A stretch of 52,089 bases of DNA from CAZVNZ01 sp964628515 (GTDB lineage: Bacteria > Bacillota > Clostridia > Christensenellales > Christensenellaceae): contig CAZVNZ010000021.1 of assembly GCA_964628515.1 (NCBI GenBank), positions 1-52,089 of the forward strand, written 5' to 3'. Made by a program: the position numbers and the translations under genes. Of the stretch, positions 34,003-41,798 are shown in pieces. The notes beneath the pieces are model-generated. The model was not told the origin of the DNA. It made no database searches and was given only the letters and a program-made list of their open reading frames with translations. Each line of letters starts with the position of its first letter. Position 1 is the first letter of the stretch.

Positions 34003-34746
34003 TTATTCGGCTTTCATAATACCGCCGTTAAAGTCTTCTACTACCGTTTTGCCCGGTGGCACTATTAAAAATCTGTCGTCCCAGTTGCCGTCTATTAAAT
34101 CTCTTAAAAAGCAACTGTCTCCTTGAATTTTTTCGTAGTTCCAGCCGTAAAACTTTGCCGCCTCTTTTGTGTATTCTTCGTATTTGGGGAATTTTAGTTC
34201 GTCCCAATTTATATATGCGCATTTATTGTAGTTTGCCACAAGACAGGCATCCTCCATTAAATACTTTGCATTTTCCTCTCCATATTTTTCCACGTATGCC
34301 TCTAACATTTGGGCATCGTTTTCCTCCGAGGGCATATGGGAATTTTCTATCCAGGAGGCATTGTACCAATATGTACCCGTGTTTTCCTTAAAACATTCCT
34401 TGTATTTTTCGTAAGAGCCTAAAAAAAGCCCTATACAATCGTCCGTTTTTGGTATTACCAAAGGATATTTTTCCGAGGATAGTCCAATTACAGCATTAGA
34501 GCACAGCCCATAGCCAAAAATAATGGCATCGAAGGGTCTTTTGTTATACATAGAAGAATAGGTGTGGTTATCCTCGTCCTCATCTATTTTTTTAATTTCT
34601 TCCGCTAATGCCTTGTTTAAAAGTTTAGGGGTATCGTGAAGTATCTGCTTTATGTAGGTAACGTCCACAAAATTATCGCAGGTAGCTGTAATTAAGCTAA
34701 GTTCCCTGTATAAAGCCTTACACGCAAGTAGTTTTAATCTTTTCAT
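34003..34746 (-). CDS. DUF1638 family protein
   Basis: A 247-residue soluble protein of the DUF1638 family, which commonly accompanies corrinoid methyltransferase genes; its biochemical role is not established. Visible features are an N-terminal LLACKALYREL, the IIFGYGLCSNAVIGL segment, IPKTDDCIGLFLGS and a tail rich in Tyr and Trp ending near LIVPPGKTVVEDF. Several conserved Cys and Asp residues could bind metal or a cofactor. The gene lies after a terminator hairpin, downstream of the corrinoid protein gene. Confidence 0.82.
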   Translation of the reverse strand: MKRLKLLACKALYRELSLITATCDNFVDVTYIKQILHDTPKLLNKALAEEIKKIDEDEDNHTYSSMYNKRPFDAIIFGYGLCSNAVIGLSSEKYPLVIPKTDDCIGLFLGSYEKYKECFKENTGTYWYNASWIENSHMPSEENDAQMLEAYVEKYGEENAKYLMEDACLVANYNKCAYINWDELKFPKYEEYTKEAAKFYGWNYEKIQGDSCFLRDLIDGNWDDRFLIVPPGKTVVEDFNGGIMKAE

Positions 34747-34779
34747 AATTACACCTCAAAAGGTTTGTTTTTAAAAATA

Positions 34780-34805
34780 AGGACTGCCAAAAACTTAGCA
34801 GTCCT
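34780..34805 (-). terminator. Terminator or attenuator inside the corrinoid operon
   Basis: AGGACTGC / GCAGTCCT form a perfect 8-bp stem; on the minus strand TATTTTTA follows. It lies between the corrinoid protein gene and DUF1638. Partial termination here would give more corrinoid protein than activator. Confidence 0.78.
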
Positions 34806-34827
34806 CGTATAATTAATTATACTCTTA

Positions 34828-35460
34828 TTATTTGCAAATATCAAGTGCTACATCGCTTGCGCTTGAAGCATCCGGTGTATAGAAATCTGCGCCGATTTTG
34901 TTTTTGAAGTCTTCTGTAACAGGAGCTCCGCCAACCATAATTTTAATTTTGCCTTTTGCGCCCTTTTGGTCTAATACATCTACAACTTCCTTCATAACGG
35001 ACATTGTGGTTGTAAGTAGAGCGGAGCAACAAATAACTTGTGCATTTTCAGAAATTGCTGTTTCTACAAATTTTTCTGCAGGAACATCTACGCCTAAATC
35101 TATAACATCTAAGCCTTTAGACTCCAACATAATTTTTACAAGGTTTTTGCCTATGTCGTGCAAATCGCCTTTTACTGTGCCTAAAACAACCTTGCCTGCT
35201 TTTTCTACGGGCTCGCCTGCTAATGCCTCTTTAAGTGCGTCTATACCTGCTTGCATTGCTCTTGCTGCAATAAGTACTTCGGGTACGTATACTTCGTTGT
35301 TCTTAAATTTTTCACCAACTATGGACATACCTGCAAGTAAGCCTTGTTGTAGAATTTCTTTTGCGGATAAGCCTTCCTCTAAAGCAGCGGCAACTACTTC
35401 CTTAACATTTTTAGCCCTACCTTGTTGTACCAGTGTGCTTAATTCTTCAAATTTGCTCAT
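34828..35460 (-). CDS. Corrinoid (B12-binding) protein of a methyltransferase system
   Basis: A 210-residue methyl carrier like MtaC, MtbC or MttC. The N-terminal helical cap (about 1-85, B12-binding_2) precedes the Rossmann-like cobalamin domain with DLHDIGKNLV; His101 would be the lower axial ligand. GLDVIDLGVDVPAEKF and MVGGAPVTEDF complete the B12 pattern. It carries methyl groups between a substrate-specific methyltransferase and a second one acting on tetrahydrofolate or another acceptor, but neither enzyme gene is in the window. GGGGAGG lies 12 bases before the ATG. Confidence 0.93.
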   Translation of the reverse strand: MSKFEELSTLVQQGRAKNVKEVVAAALEEGLSAKEILQQGLLAGMSIVGEKFKNNEVYVPEVLIAARAMQAGIDALKEALAGEPVEKAGKVVLGTVKGDLHDIGKNLVKIMLESKGLDVIDLGVDVPAEKFVETAISENAQVICCSALLTTTMSVMKEVVDVLDQKGAKGKIKIMVGGAPVTEDFKNKIGADFYTPDASSASDVALDICK

Positions 35461-35755
35461 AAATTATATGAACCTCCCCTAAATAATATAATATATATAG
35501 TATAAAAAATACTAATATTTCCGTTTTTTACTATGTTTAGTTTAACCTTAACCCTATTTTTCATATTGTACTATTCAATTTTTTTTTGCATTCTTATAGC
35601 ATAATATTACAATTTTACAAAAAAAAGTAATATTCACCATTTATTAATAATTTATATATATTTTTTTCACTTTTTTATTGTATTATGTAAATAACAAAAG
35701 AAGATATTCTCACTTTATCAAGTGTTTATATATACTCACTATATACCCCACTAAT
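35461..35755. other. Intergenic leader of the corrinoid operon
   Basis: An AT-rich gap with no gene. On the minus strand a weak promoter, TTGTAA (35615-35620) and TATAAG (35593-35598) with a TGC extension, is 16 bp spaced and gives a leader of about 130 nt. I looked for a cobalamin riboswitch (B12 box GCCACTG-like) and saw none. Confidence 0.4.
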
Positions 35756-35785
35756 ACAAAAAAACCGCAACCGCGGTTTTTTTGT
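35756..35785 (-). terminator. Intrinsic terminator after the cation-efflux gene
   Basis: ACAAAAAAACCGC / GCGGTTTTTTTGT form a perfect 13-bp stem around AACC. The stem itself contains the A- and T-runs needed in both directions. It ends the cation transporter transcript on the minus strand. Confidence 0.85.
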
Positions 35786-35822
35786 TGTGGTTAGTGATTA
35801 GTGGTTTTGATTAGTATCACTT

Positions 35823-36686
35823 TTAGTTTGGGTTTATGTGTACTATAATATCTTCTACCTCTTCCCTTTTTGTCAGTAGTATATTTTCTATTTCTTTTGC
35901 TATTTTGTGGCTTGTTATTACAGACATCTCTTTATCTACCGAAACTTTAACGATTAAAATGTATTTAGCCCCTATGGGCTTTGCCACAACTGAGTCTATG
36001 TGGTCTACACCGTCTATACTTAAAATATCCTCATAATACTTGGAAATATCCTCTTTTTTTGCATTGGAATCCATTAAAATATCCGAGGAGTCCTTTATAA
36101 TATTTATGCCCACATAGGCAATCCAACAAGAAATTGCAATACCCACCGCACCGTCAAACCAATACACCCCCGCAACTCCTAAGAAAATTGCAACGAGAGT
36201 ACCTGTTGTAACAAAAACATCGTTTCTGTGGTCGTAAGCGTTTGCCTTTATTAGTATGCTGTTGTAAGCTTTGCTTTTTTTGATGCAGTAGACAAACAAA
36301 ATACCTTTTGCACAAATTGTTATTACGGCAACTATCACCAATAAAAAAGAAAACTCCGCTTTTTGTGCATTAAGCAAGGAATTTACAGAGTTAAAACCTG
36401 TGTATGCCGCCATTATCACCATGGACAAACCAATTATTAAAGATGCTATAAACTCCGCTTTGCCATGCCCGAAAATATGCTCTTCGTCTTTAGGCTTGGC
36501 GGCGTAAATGCTTCCAAATAAAGTAACAACAGAGGCAAAAACATCACCTAAGCTGTTAAAGCCGTCTGCTATCATAGCTTGACTGTTTGCGCTGTAACCT
36601 GTGTACAGTTTAATTGCAAGCAAAACAATATTAATAAAAATACCCAGCATAGCAACCTGCTTGCCTGCTGTATACCGTTTATCCAC
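35823..36686 (-). CDS. Cation diffusion facilitator transporter
   Basis: A 287-residue zinc, iron or manganese efflux antiporter of the FieF type. Six membrane helices span about residues 8-205. The metal-site residues are present as DGFNSLGD on helix 2 and the H-x3-D pair in AYDHRNDV on helix 5. The C-terminal cytoplasmic domain (about 205-285) resembles the dimeric CDF copper-chaperone-like fold. I prefer the GTG at 36686, six bases after GGTGAGG; the ATG at 36701 has no ribosome site and would include it. It is monocistronic; the metal cannot be told. Confidence 0.9.
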   Translation of the reverse strand: MDKRYTAGKQVAMLGIFINIVLLAIKLYTGYSANSQAMIADGFNSLGDVFASVVTLFGSIYAAKPKDEEHIFGHGKAEFIASLIIGLSMVIMAAYTGFNSVNSLLNAQKAEFSFLLVIVAVITICAKGILFVYCIKKSKAYNSILIKANAYDHRNDVFVTTGTLVAIFLGVAGVYWFDGAVGIAISCWIAYVGINIIKDSSDILMDSNAKKEDISKYYEDILSIDGVDHIDSVVAKPIGAKYILIVKVSVDKEMSVITSHKIAKEIENILLTKREEVEDIIVHINPN

Positions 36687-36721
36687 TTTATACCTCACCA
36701 TTAATGTGTGCTATATAAATA

Positions 36722-36750
36722 TACAGCGCCGATTAACAATCAACGCTGTA
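36722..36750 (-). terminator. Possible terminator after the DUF1002 gene
   Basis: TACAGCG / CGCTGTA form a 7-bp stem with a 15-base loop, followed on the minus strand by TATTTATATA. The large loop and poor T-tract make it a weak candidate. Confidence 0.35.
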
Positions 36751-36767
36751 CTACATTTTAATTTTTA

Positions 36768-37598
36768 TTATTTAAATAAATTTGTAAAGAAATCTCCTAT
36801 GCCCTTAAAGAAATCCGCAACCTTTTGTCCAAAGCCCTGGGCTTGCTGTCCTGCCTGTGCTAATTTTAGGAAGGTGTCCGGGTCTACTCCAAGCTCGTTC
36901 ATTTGCTTTATCAGCCCCAAAATACGCTCTACATCTTCGGGGTAAATTACCGCATTGTAGCTTGCCGCCGTGTCGTTTATCAGTTGGCGGATTTGGTCGT
37001 CCGTCATATTTTTGGTTTCTTTAAGTTTGGACTTTATTTCGTTGATTATTTTTGTGCTGTCGTCCCCTAAAGATTCTTGCAGTTGCCCAAGTACCACCAA
37101 TTCTTCTGCGGTTAGTCCTTGTATTTCCTCGCTTATTTGTATGCCTGTTGCATCTTCGTAGGCTTTATAAATGCCTGCAAGTGCCCCCGTGCCCGAAACC
37201 GGTTTGTATGCTGCCACAACAACTTTTGCGTTATTTATGCCTGCCGTTGCAAGTGCGGATTTATACATATCTTCCGTTACATAGTTGATGTTGTGCGTTT
37301 TTAGGTCTATTCCTCCGTCGCTCATTGCGTTAATATACACGCAGGACAAAGCCACATTACCTATTTTTTCTGCCGGAATAGCTTTTGATAGCAACGCCTT
37401 TTCGTCCCCGTTTGTTACTTTAACTTCGGGTACGCTACCTCTCTCTATTCCAAAAAGTCCGTATACGGTATTTATTTGCTCCTCGTTATTGTCTGCACCG
37501 ATAGCTACGCTTGATACATCTGCCGCCATAACGGGCGAAACACCAAAGGCAATAATTAGCATTGCAACTACTACCACCGATAAAGCTTTTTTAAACAT
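36768..37598 (-). CDS. DUF1002 family secreted protein (YpuA-like)
   Basis: A 276-residue exported protein of the DUF1002 family, whose function is unknown. A signal peptide spans about 1-26 (FGVSPVMAADV). The body has SSVAIGADNNEEQ at its start, then a Thr/Ala-rich fold and a C-terminal helical segment rich in Gln and Phe (GQQAQGFGQKVADFFKGIGD). A pair of FF-G repeats at the end resembles a short amphipathic anchor. It has its own promoter and an AAAAGGAG site. Confidence 0.87.
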   Translation of the reverse strand: MFKKALSVVVVAMLIIAFGVSPVMAADVSSVAIGADNNEEQINTVYGLFGIERGSVPEVKVTNGDEKALLSKAIPAEKIGNVALSCVYINAMSDGGIDLKTHNINYVTEDMYKSALATAGINNAKVVVAAYKPVSGTGALAGIYKAYEDATGIQISEEIQGLTAEELVVLGQLQESLGDDSTKIINEIKSKLKETKNMTDDQIRQLINDTAASYNAVIYPEDVERILGLIKQMNELGVDPDTFLKLAQAGQQAQGFGQKVADFFKGIGDFFTNLFK

Positions 37599-37666
37599 AT
37601 TTAACTCCTTTTAATAAATTCTATTACATATACTTTATTAGCAAGTTCTCTTTTGCTACAAATTGT

Positions 37667-37695
37667 ATAATACCATATTTTATCGTAATTATCAA
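37667..37695 (-). promoter_or_regulatory. sigma-A promoter of the DUF1002 gene
   Basis: On the minus strand TTGATA (37690-37695) and TATTAT (37667-37672) are 17 bp apart, each 5 of 6 to consensus. It gives a leader of about 60 nt. Confidence 0.65.
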
Positions 37696-37768
37696 ATTAT
37701 ATGCAAAATTTTAAAATCTTATTTACAATTTCTTAATATTTTGCTTTTTCTTTGTAGTTTTCAATTAG

Positions 37769-37906
37769 CTATATTCGATTTTTGGAATTTGTCTTTTTAA
37801 AAATATTTGTCATATGCCCTTTTACAGTAGATTATGTTAAAAACAAACTTTCGGAAATCTCTTTTATGCTAAACCCTTTTATTAAAGCATAGGTTTTTGG
37901 GGATAG
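37769..37906 (-). pseudogene. Decayed LuxR-type helix-turn-helix fragment
   Basis: In the 331-bp gap between the zinc-ribbon and DUF1002 genes, a minus-strand frame reads LSPKTYALIKGFSIKEIS ESLFLT, a TAA stop, then STVKGHMTNIFKKTNSKNRI. This matches the LuxR/GerE DNA-binding domain (GFSxKEIxExLFLSxSTVKxHxxNIxKK) over about 45 residues. The stop falls exactly where a Glu or Ser codon is usual, and no receiver domain or start codon is attached. It is a remnant, not a working gene. Confidence 0.6.
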
Positions 37907-37929
37907 TTGTGTTGTAAATTAAAAGCAAA

Positions 37930-38550
37930 TCAAAGCAGTATTTTTTCCTCGTTTTTTTGTGATGAAAACTGCTCACCCTCGCTATTTTGTTGATTTTGAG
38001 CGGTGGGGTCACCCTCGTTTTTTGCACCGCAATTAGCGCAAAATAAATCACTTTTGTTTATTTCTTCTCCGCAGTTTGCGCAATGTTGTTTTTCTTGCTG
38101 TGGTGCAACAACTTCCAGTTTGTTTCCGCAATTTGCGCAAAAGGTATCCGTACCGTTGTTAATAAAACCGCATTGCACGCAAGTTATTGTGGTATTTTCT
38201 TTATTTTGATAGTCGTATTCCTGTGGCACGGAGGCACGTATTGCTTGTATTTGCAAGTCGAAGTCTTTATTTATTTGGTTAATTTCCTCGGATAGTGCGG
38301 AAATTTTTTTCGTTAGTCTGTCCGCTTCGGAAATATCTTGGGCAACAGGGCTGTCTGTGTAGTTGTCCCTGTAATTTGTGTATATCTGCCTTCCGATTTT
38401 TTCGTAAACAAATCTTAGCGTTTGCTCCAAACTCCTAATTTCTCCCGTTGCGGAGTTAATTGCCGCTTTTCTTTTTGAGTCCACACCCAATATTTCGGTT
38501 TCCACTTTAGCCTTGTTAAAAAATCCCGATACTTTTTCTGTAAATGCCAT
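37930..38550 (-). CDS. Zinc-ribbon protein with N-terminal coiled coil
   Basis: A 206-residue protein with a helical, charged N-terminal half (about 1-105, including a coiled-coil stretch with LTKKISALSEEINQINKDF) and a C-terminal half holding paired CxxC ribbons: CVQCGFINNGTDTFCANCG, then CANCGEEINKSDLFCANCG. Each pair fits one zinc ion. The tail is Gln- and Ser-rich. Such proteins often work in the cell envelope or in protein complexes; the function is unknown. TAAGGAG precedes the ATG. It is followed upstream by two membrane proteins that carry the same kind of ribbon, so the three are likely related. Confidence 0.78.
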   Translation of the reverse strand: MAFTEKVSGFFNKAKVETEILGVDSKRKAAINSATGEIRSLEQTLRFVYEKIGRQIYTNYRDNYTDSPVAQDISEADRLTKKISALSEEINQINKDFDLQIQAIRASVPQEYDYQNKENTTITCVQCGFINNGTDTFCANCGNKLEVVAPQQEKQHCANCGEEINKSDLFCANCGAKNEGDPTAQNQQNSEGEQFSSQKNEEKILL

Positions 38551-38584
38551 TGCTTTACTCCTTAAAATTTAAACTATGTAACCC

Positions 38585-39157
38585 TTAAAACAAAAATGAA
38601 AAAGGCATTGAACCTAAGCAAGATGCAAAGGAAAGTGCTCCTATAATAACTATAATAATGGGCAAAAGGCTAATAATTAAACCTGCAATGCCAAACCCTC
38701 TTCCCACACCGTTTCTGCTACCCGAAAGGGCTAAACCCACAATAGAAAGCACAAGCCCTATTATTCCCAGTATTATTCCAAAAACAAAACCTATAAAGGG
38801 AATAAAACTTAATACAAGCCCTAAAAGTGCGCAAACAAAACCTGCGGTTGCACAGCCGTTAGAGTAAATTACAGGTGGGTAGTACCCATTTGGTTGCCCT
38901 TGAGGTGCGCTTTGATAGCCTTGGTTGTTTTGATAGTTACCGCCGTTTTGGTAGCCTTGATTGGTTTGATAGCTTTGATTGTTTTGGTAGCTTTGGTTAG
39001 CTTGATAGCCTTGATTGTCTTGATAACCTTGATTAGCTTGATAGCCTTGATTGTCTTGATAACCTTGATTAGCTTGATAGCTTTGGCTGTTTTGATTGCC
39101 GACGCAACCGCAAACCTCGCCCTCGCCAAGCTCTCTGCCACAATTTGTACAATACAT
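38585..39157 (-). CDS. Zinc-ribbon, Gln/Asn/Tyr-repeat, DUF4190-like membrane protein
   Basis: A 190-residue protein in three parts: an N-terminal single ribbon half (CTNCGRELGEGEVCGC), a low-complexity region (about 20-90) built from six-residue units NQGYQD, NQGYQA, NQSYQN and the like, and a C-terminal DUF4190-like membrane domain of two hydrophobic helices separated by ALSGSRNGVGRGFGIAG. The repeats resemble prion-like or adhesive low-complexity sequence. GGAGG precedes the ATG. It is a paralogue of the next gene upstream, which lacks the repeats. Confidence 0.8.
   Translation of the reverse strand: MYCTNCGRELGEGEVCGCVGNQNSQSYQANQGYQDNQGYQANQGYQDNQGYQANQSYQNNQSYQTNQGYQNGGNYQNNQGYQSAPQGQPNGYYPPVIYSNGCATAGFVCALLGLVLSFIPFIGFVFGIILGIIGLVLSIVGLALSGSRNGVGRGFGIAGLIISLLPIIIVIIGALSFASCLGSMPFSFLF
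39002..39073 (-). repeat. Perfect 36-bp tandem duplication inside the repeat protein
   Basis: Two identical 36-bp units (39002-39037 and 39038-39073) encode two copies of a 12-residue block of NQGYQD/NQGYQA type. Neighbouring 18-bp units are diverged copies. Exact repeats of this kind can expand or contract by slippage. Confidence 0.9.
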
Positions 39158-39284
39158 AAATAACCCTCCATTATATATTTAATGTATATTATAGCATATT
39201 TTTAGAAATGTAACTATGTTTTATTATTAAAAATTTATTAAAAAATAGCAGACAAAAGTGTAAGAATACTTATAAATTAAGCTA

Positions 39285-39743
39285 CTAAAACCAAGACGAA
39301 TATAACGAAGCTCCAAATAAGCCTGCACACGTAGCTAAAACAACCGTAATTAAAAAGGACGGCAAAAAGCTTATAATTAAGCCTGCAATAGCAAAGCCTT
39401 TTCCGGCACCGTTTGTTTTACTCGAAACTACTAACCCTGCAATGCTAAACCCAAACCCTAAAGCACTTAATACTATGCCAAATGCAAAACCAATAAGAAG
39501 CAAATTGTACAAGATAAACCCTATTATACCACATACAATGCCTACTTTTGCAAAAATGTTTGAATGGGCTATGGATTTATTGTCATCACATATATCTACA
39601 TTTTTTACGTCGTTTACACACTCTGCATTATTTGGGTTGTTTTGTTTATCAATGTTTTCGCAATTAACTTGATTGTCTTGATTTCCGCCACAACCGCATA
39701 CTTCGCCGTTTTCAAGCTCTCTTCCGCAATTTGAACAAATCAT
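39285..39743 (-). CDS. Zinc-ribbon DUF4190-like membrane protein (paralogue)
   Basis: A 152-residue protein with the same plan as its neighbour: CSNCGRELENGEVCGCGG at the N-terminus, a short Asn/Asp-rich linker (about 20-60, no YQ repeats), and two membrane helices around VVSSKTNGAGKGFAIAGL. The shared ribbon, linker position and GxGxGFxIAGLIIS motif indicate duplication. AGGAGG precedes the ATG. The function is unknown. Confidence 0.8.
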   Translation of the reverse strand: MICSNCGRELENGEVCGCGGNQDNQVNCENIDKQNNPNNAECVNDVKNVDICDDNKSIAHSNIFAKVGIVCGIIGFILYNLLLIGFAFGIVLSALGFGFSIAGLVVSSKTNGAGKGFAIAGLIISFLPSFLITVVLATCAGLFGASLYSSWF

Positions 39744-39808
39744 AACCTATCCTCCTATATATTATATTTAAAGTATAACACATTTTTACTAATGTAACTA
39801 TTAAATAA

Positions 39809-39842
39809 GCAACATCCCCTAAAATAATTTAGGAGATGTTGC
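39809..39842 (-). terminator. Terminator after the ABC transporter operon
   Basis: GCAACATC-x-CCTAAA / TTTAGG-x-GATGTTGC form a 15-bp stem with one mismatch and a four-base loop, about 40 bp after the last permease gene. The minus-strand T-tract is modest. Confidence 0.65.
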
Positions 39843-39880
39843 AAGTATAAGTGTATATAGTTAATTGAAAATTAGCAAAG

Positions 39881-40723
39881 TTACTCTTTAACTCCGCCCG
39901 CAGTTAAGCCTTCCACAACAAACCTTTGTACAAATACAAACATTACAACGGTGGGCAGAAGTGCAAGTACGCCACCTGCCATTAGTTGCCCCCATCTTAC
40001 ATCGTATTTACCTATTAGAGATTTTAACCCAACGGGTATCGTCCACATATCAGGAGTGTTGGTAAATATTGTAGCCGCTATAAGCTCGTTCCACGCACCT
40101 ATAAAGGCAAATACAAACACCGCCACAATTCCCGGGAACATTACGGGTAGTATAATCTTCATCAACCCCGAAAATTTTGTACAACCGTCCACCCAAGAGG
40201 CTTCCTCTAAGGCGACGGGTATTCGCTCAAAGAAGCTCCGCATGGTAATAACGCAAAATGGCAGGTTGACCACCAAATAAAATATTATCAGCGTGGGGAG
40301 GGTGTCTAACATATTTAGTTGGGAATACAGTATATAAATTGGTATTATAACCAAAATGCTTGGTATCATCTGTGTCAGCAGAAAAAATGTTACCATAGAG
40401 CTTTTGCCCCAATACCTGTACCTTGCAAGTGCGTATCCGCCGAATATGGAAAATACCGTTACAATAACTGCGGTAGATACTGACACCAGCACGCTGTTTT
40501 GCAAAAATTTACCGTAATTTAACTGCTCAAACAAGGCAGAATAATTATCCCAAGTAAAAGTTTTTGGAAAATATGTGATTTCTTGAGCGTTAATAATTTC
40601 GGGATGGGTTTTTACGGAGGTAATAAACATCCAGTATATAGGCAAAAACACTAACAGAAAGAAGAAAATAAGCAGTAGTACCCTTCCTGTTGTAGCCAAT
40701 CTTTTTTTAGTTACGTAATTCAT
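39881..40723 (-). CDS. Carbohydrate ABC transporter permease, MalG/CUT1 type
   Basis: A 280-residue inner-membrane permease with six helices. The EAA loop that docks the ATPase is visible as EEASWVDGCTKFSGLMKIILPVMFPG (about 185-210). The N-terminal FLPIYWMFITSVKTHPEI is typical of the second CUT1 permease. It overlaps the first permease gene by one base. The substrate is probably a sugar or oligosaccharide but cannot be named. Confidence 0.92.
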   Translation of the reverse strand: MNYVTKKRLATTGRVLLLIFFFLLVFLPIYWMFITSVKTHPEIINAQEITYFPKTFTWDNYSALFEQLNYGKFLQNSVLVSVSTAVIVTVFSIFGGYALARYRYWGKSSMVTFFLLTQMIPSILVIIPIYILYSQLNMLDTLPTLIIFYLVVNLPFCVITMRSFFERIPVALEEASWVDGCTKFSGLMKIILPVMFPGIVAVFVFAFIGAWNELIAATIFTNTPDMWTIPVGLKSLIGKYDVRWGQLMAGGVLALLPTVVMFVFVQRFVVEGLTAGGVKE

Positions 40724-41709
40724 TAAAAATCACCAGCCTTATTATATTGTGTTGCCTTTAAATATATTAAAGCGTAAATTATCAACACAGTCATAAGCAC
40801 GGTACCAAGTGCGGAAGCAAGACCGAAGTCGTAGCTTGAAAACGCCTTTGAATACATATAGCTCGGCAAAGTTTGAGAGTAGTTTGCAGGTCCGCCACCT
40901 GTTATCATCACAATTAAATCGAAGGAATTAAATATCCATATAGTTCGCAAGAGTAGTGTCATAATTATTGTGGGTTTTATATATGGAAGTGTTATTTTGA
41001 AAAATTGTTTTATACTGCCTGCTCCGTCTATATCCGCAGACTCGTAAACATCTGCCGGTATGGATTGCAGCGCCGCTAATATCATAATTGCAAAGAAAGG
41101 AATACCTATCCACACCATTGCAAAAATTACTACCAGTAAAGAAAGCCCGGGTGTGCCAAGCCACGCAATTTTATCTTGAATAAGTCCTAACTTCATGAGT
41201 ACATCGTTTACCACACCGTATTCGCCGTTAAAAGACCATCTAAACATTAAGCCCACAACAAACGCAGAAAACGCCCAAGGTAAAAACACAACGGATTGAT
41301 AAACATTTCTTCCTCTGAATTTTTTTCTTAATGCCAGCGCAAGTATCATACCAAAGAAGAATTGTAGCCCTACGGATGCCACTACATAAACTATTGAATT
41401 TCTTGTTATTAACCCAATATCCGGGTCGGAAAACAGTTTTACATAGTTGTCTACACCGTTAAAACCAATTTTTCCAGGTGCGGAAAGTTTGTAGTTTTGA
41501 AAGGACATCATAATGCTGTCGAGTAAGGGATACCCGAAAAATCCTATTAATATAATTAGCACAGGCAGTATGAACAAATAGGGTTCCCATAGCTTTCTTC
41601 TTAGTCCGCTGCTGTCGTTTTTAATTTTTCTGCTTACAACAACAAAATATATAACCAAGAGCGCTATTATAGCTACCCAAATATACCATTTAGTTTGCAA
41701 ATCTTTCAC
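40723..41709 (-). CDS. Carbohydrate ABC transporter permease, MalF/CUT1 type
   Basis: A 328-residue first permease of a CUT1 importer. An extra N-terminal helix (about 9-26) and a basic loop precede the six core helices. Typical features are PYLFILPVLIILIGFFGYPL, VFLPWAFSAFVVGLMFRW and the EAA loop YESADIDGAGSIKQFFKITLPY. The two permeases would form the channel, with the binding protein gene upstream. No ATPase gene is in the cluster; CUT1 systems often share a general ATPase such as MsmK encoded elsewhere. Confidence 0.92.
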   Translation of the reverse strand: MKDLQTKWYIWVAIIALLVIYFVVVSRKIKNDSSGLRRKLWEPYLFILPVLIILIGFFGYPLLDSIMMSFQNYKLSAPGKIGFNGVDNYVKLFSDPDIGLITRNSIVYVVASVGLQFFFGMILALALRKKFRGRNVYQSVVFLPWAFSAFVVGLMFRWSFNGEYGVVNDVLMKLGLIQDKIAWLGTPGLSLLVVIFAMVWIGIPFFAIMILAALQSIPADVYESADIDGAGSIKQFFKITLPYIKPTIIMTLLLRTIWIFNSFDLIVMITGGGPANYSQTLPSYMYSKAFSSYDFGLASALGTVLMTVLIIYALIYLKATQYNKAGDF

Positions 41710-41734
41710 CTACCTTTTTATTTGCTTTTAATTG

Positions 41735-41760
41735 TTGCGGCGAAGTTTAATTCGCCGCAA
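41735..41760 (-). terminator. Stem-loop between binding-protein and permease genes
   Basis: TTGCGGCGAA / TTCGCCGCAA is a perfect 10-bp, GC-rich stem with a six-base loop, without a T-run on the minus strand. In this position such hairpins commonly protect the upstream mRNA from decay and dampen downstream expression, giving more binding protein than permease. Confidence 0.65.
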
Positions 41761-41798
41761 ACCTTTTTTACTACTTTTATAGCAATTTATTATTTCTT

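Noticed and set aside
35461..35755. Cobalamin riboswitch upstream of the corrinoid protein gene
   Set aside because: No B12 box or extended GC-rich helices; the leader is almost entirely A and T.
37869..38051. A 60-codon minus-strand frame overlapping the end of the zinc-ribbon gene
   Set aside because: It is an out-of-frame shadow; the LuxR-like similarity lies in a different frame.
38869..39171. A 100-codon minus-strand frame rich in Lys and Ile repeats
   Set aside because: It is the +1 frame of the Gln/Asn/Tyr repeat gene; its repetition comes only from the underlying 18- and 36-bp DNA repeats.
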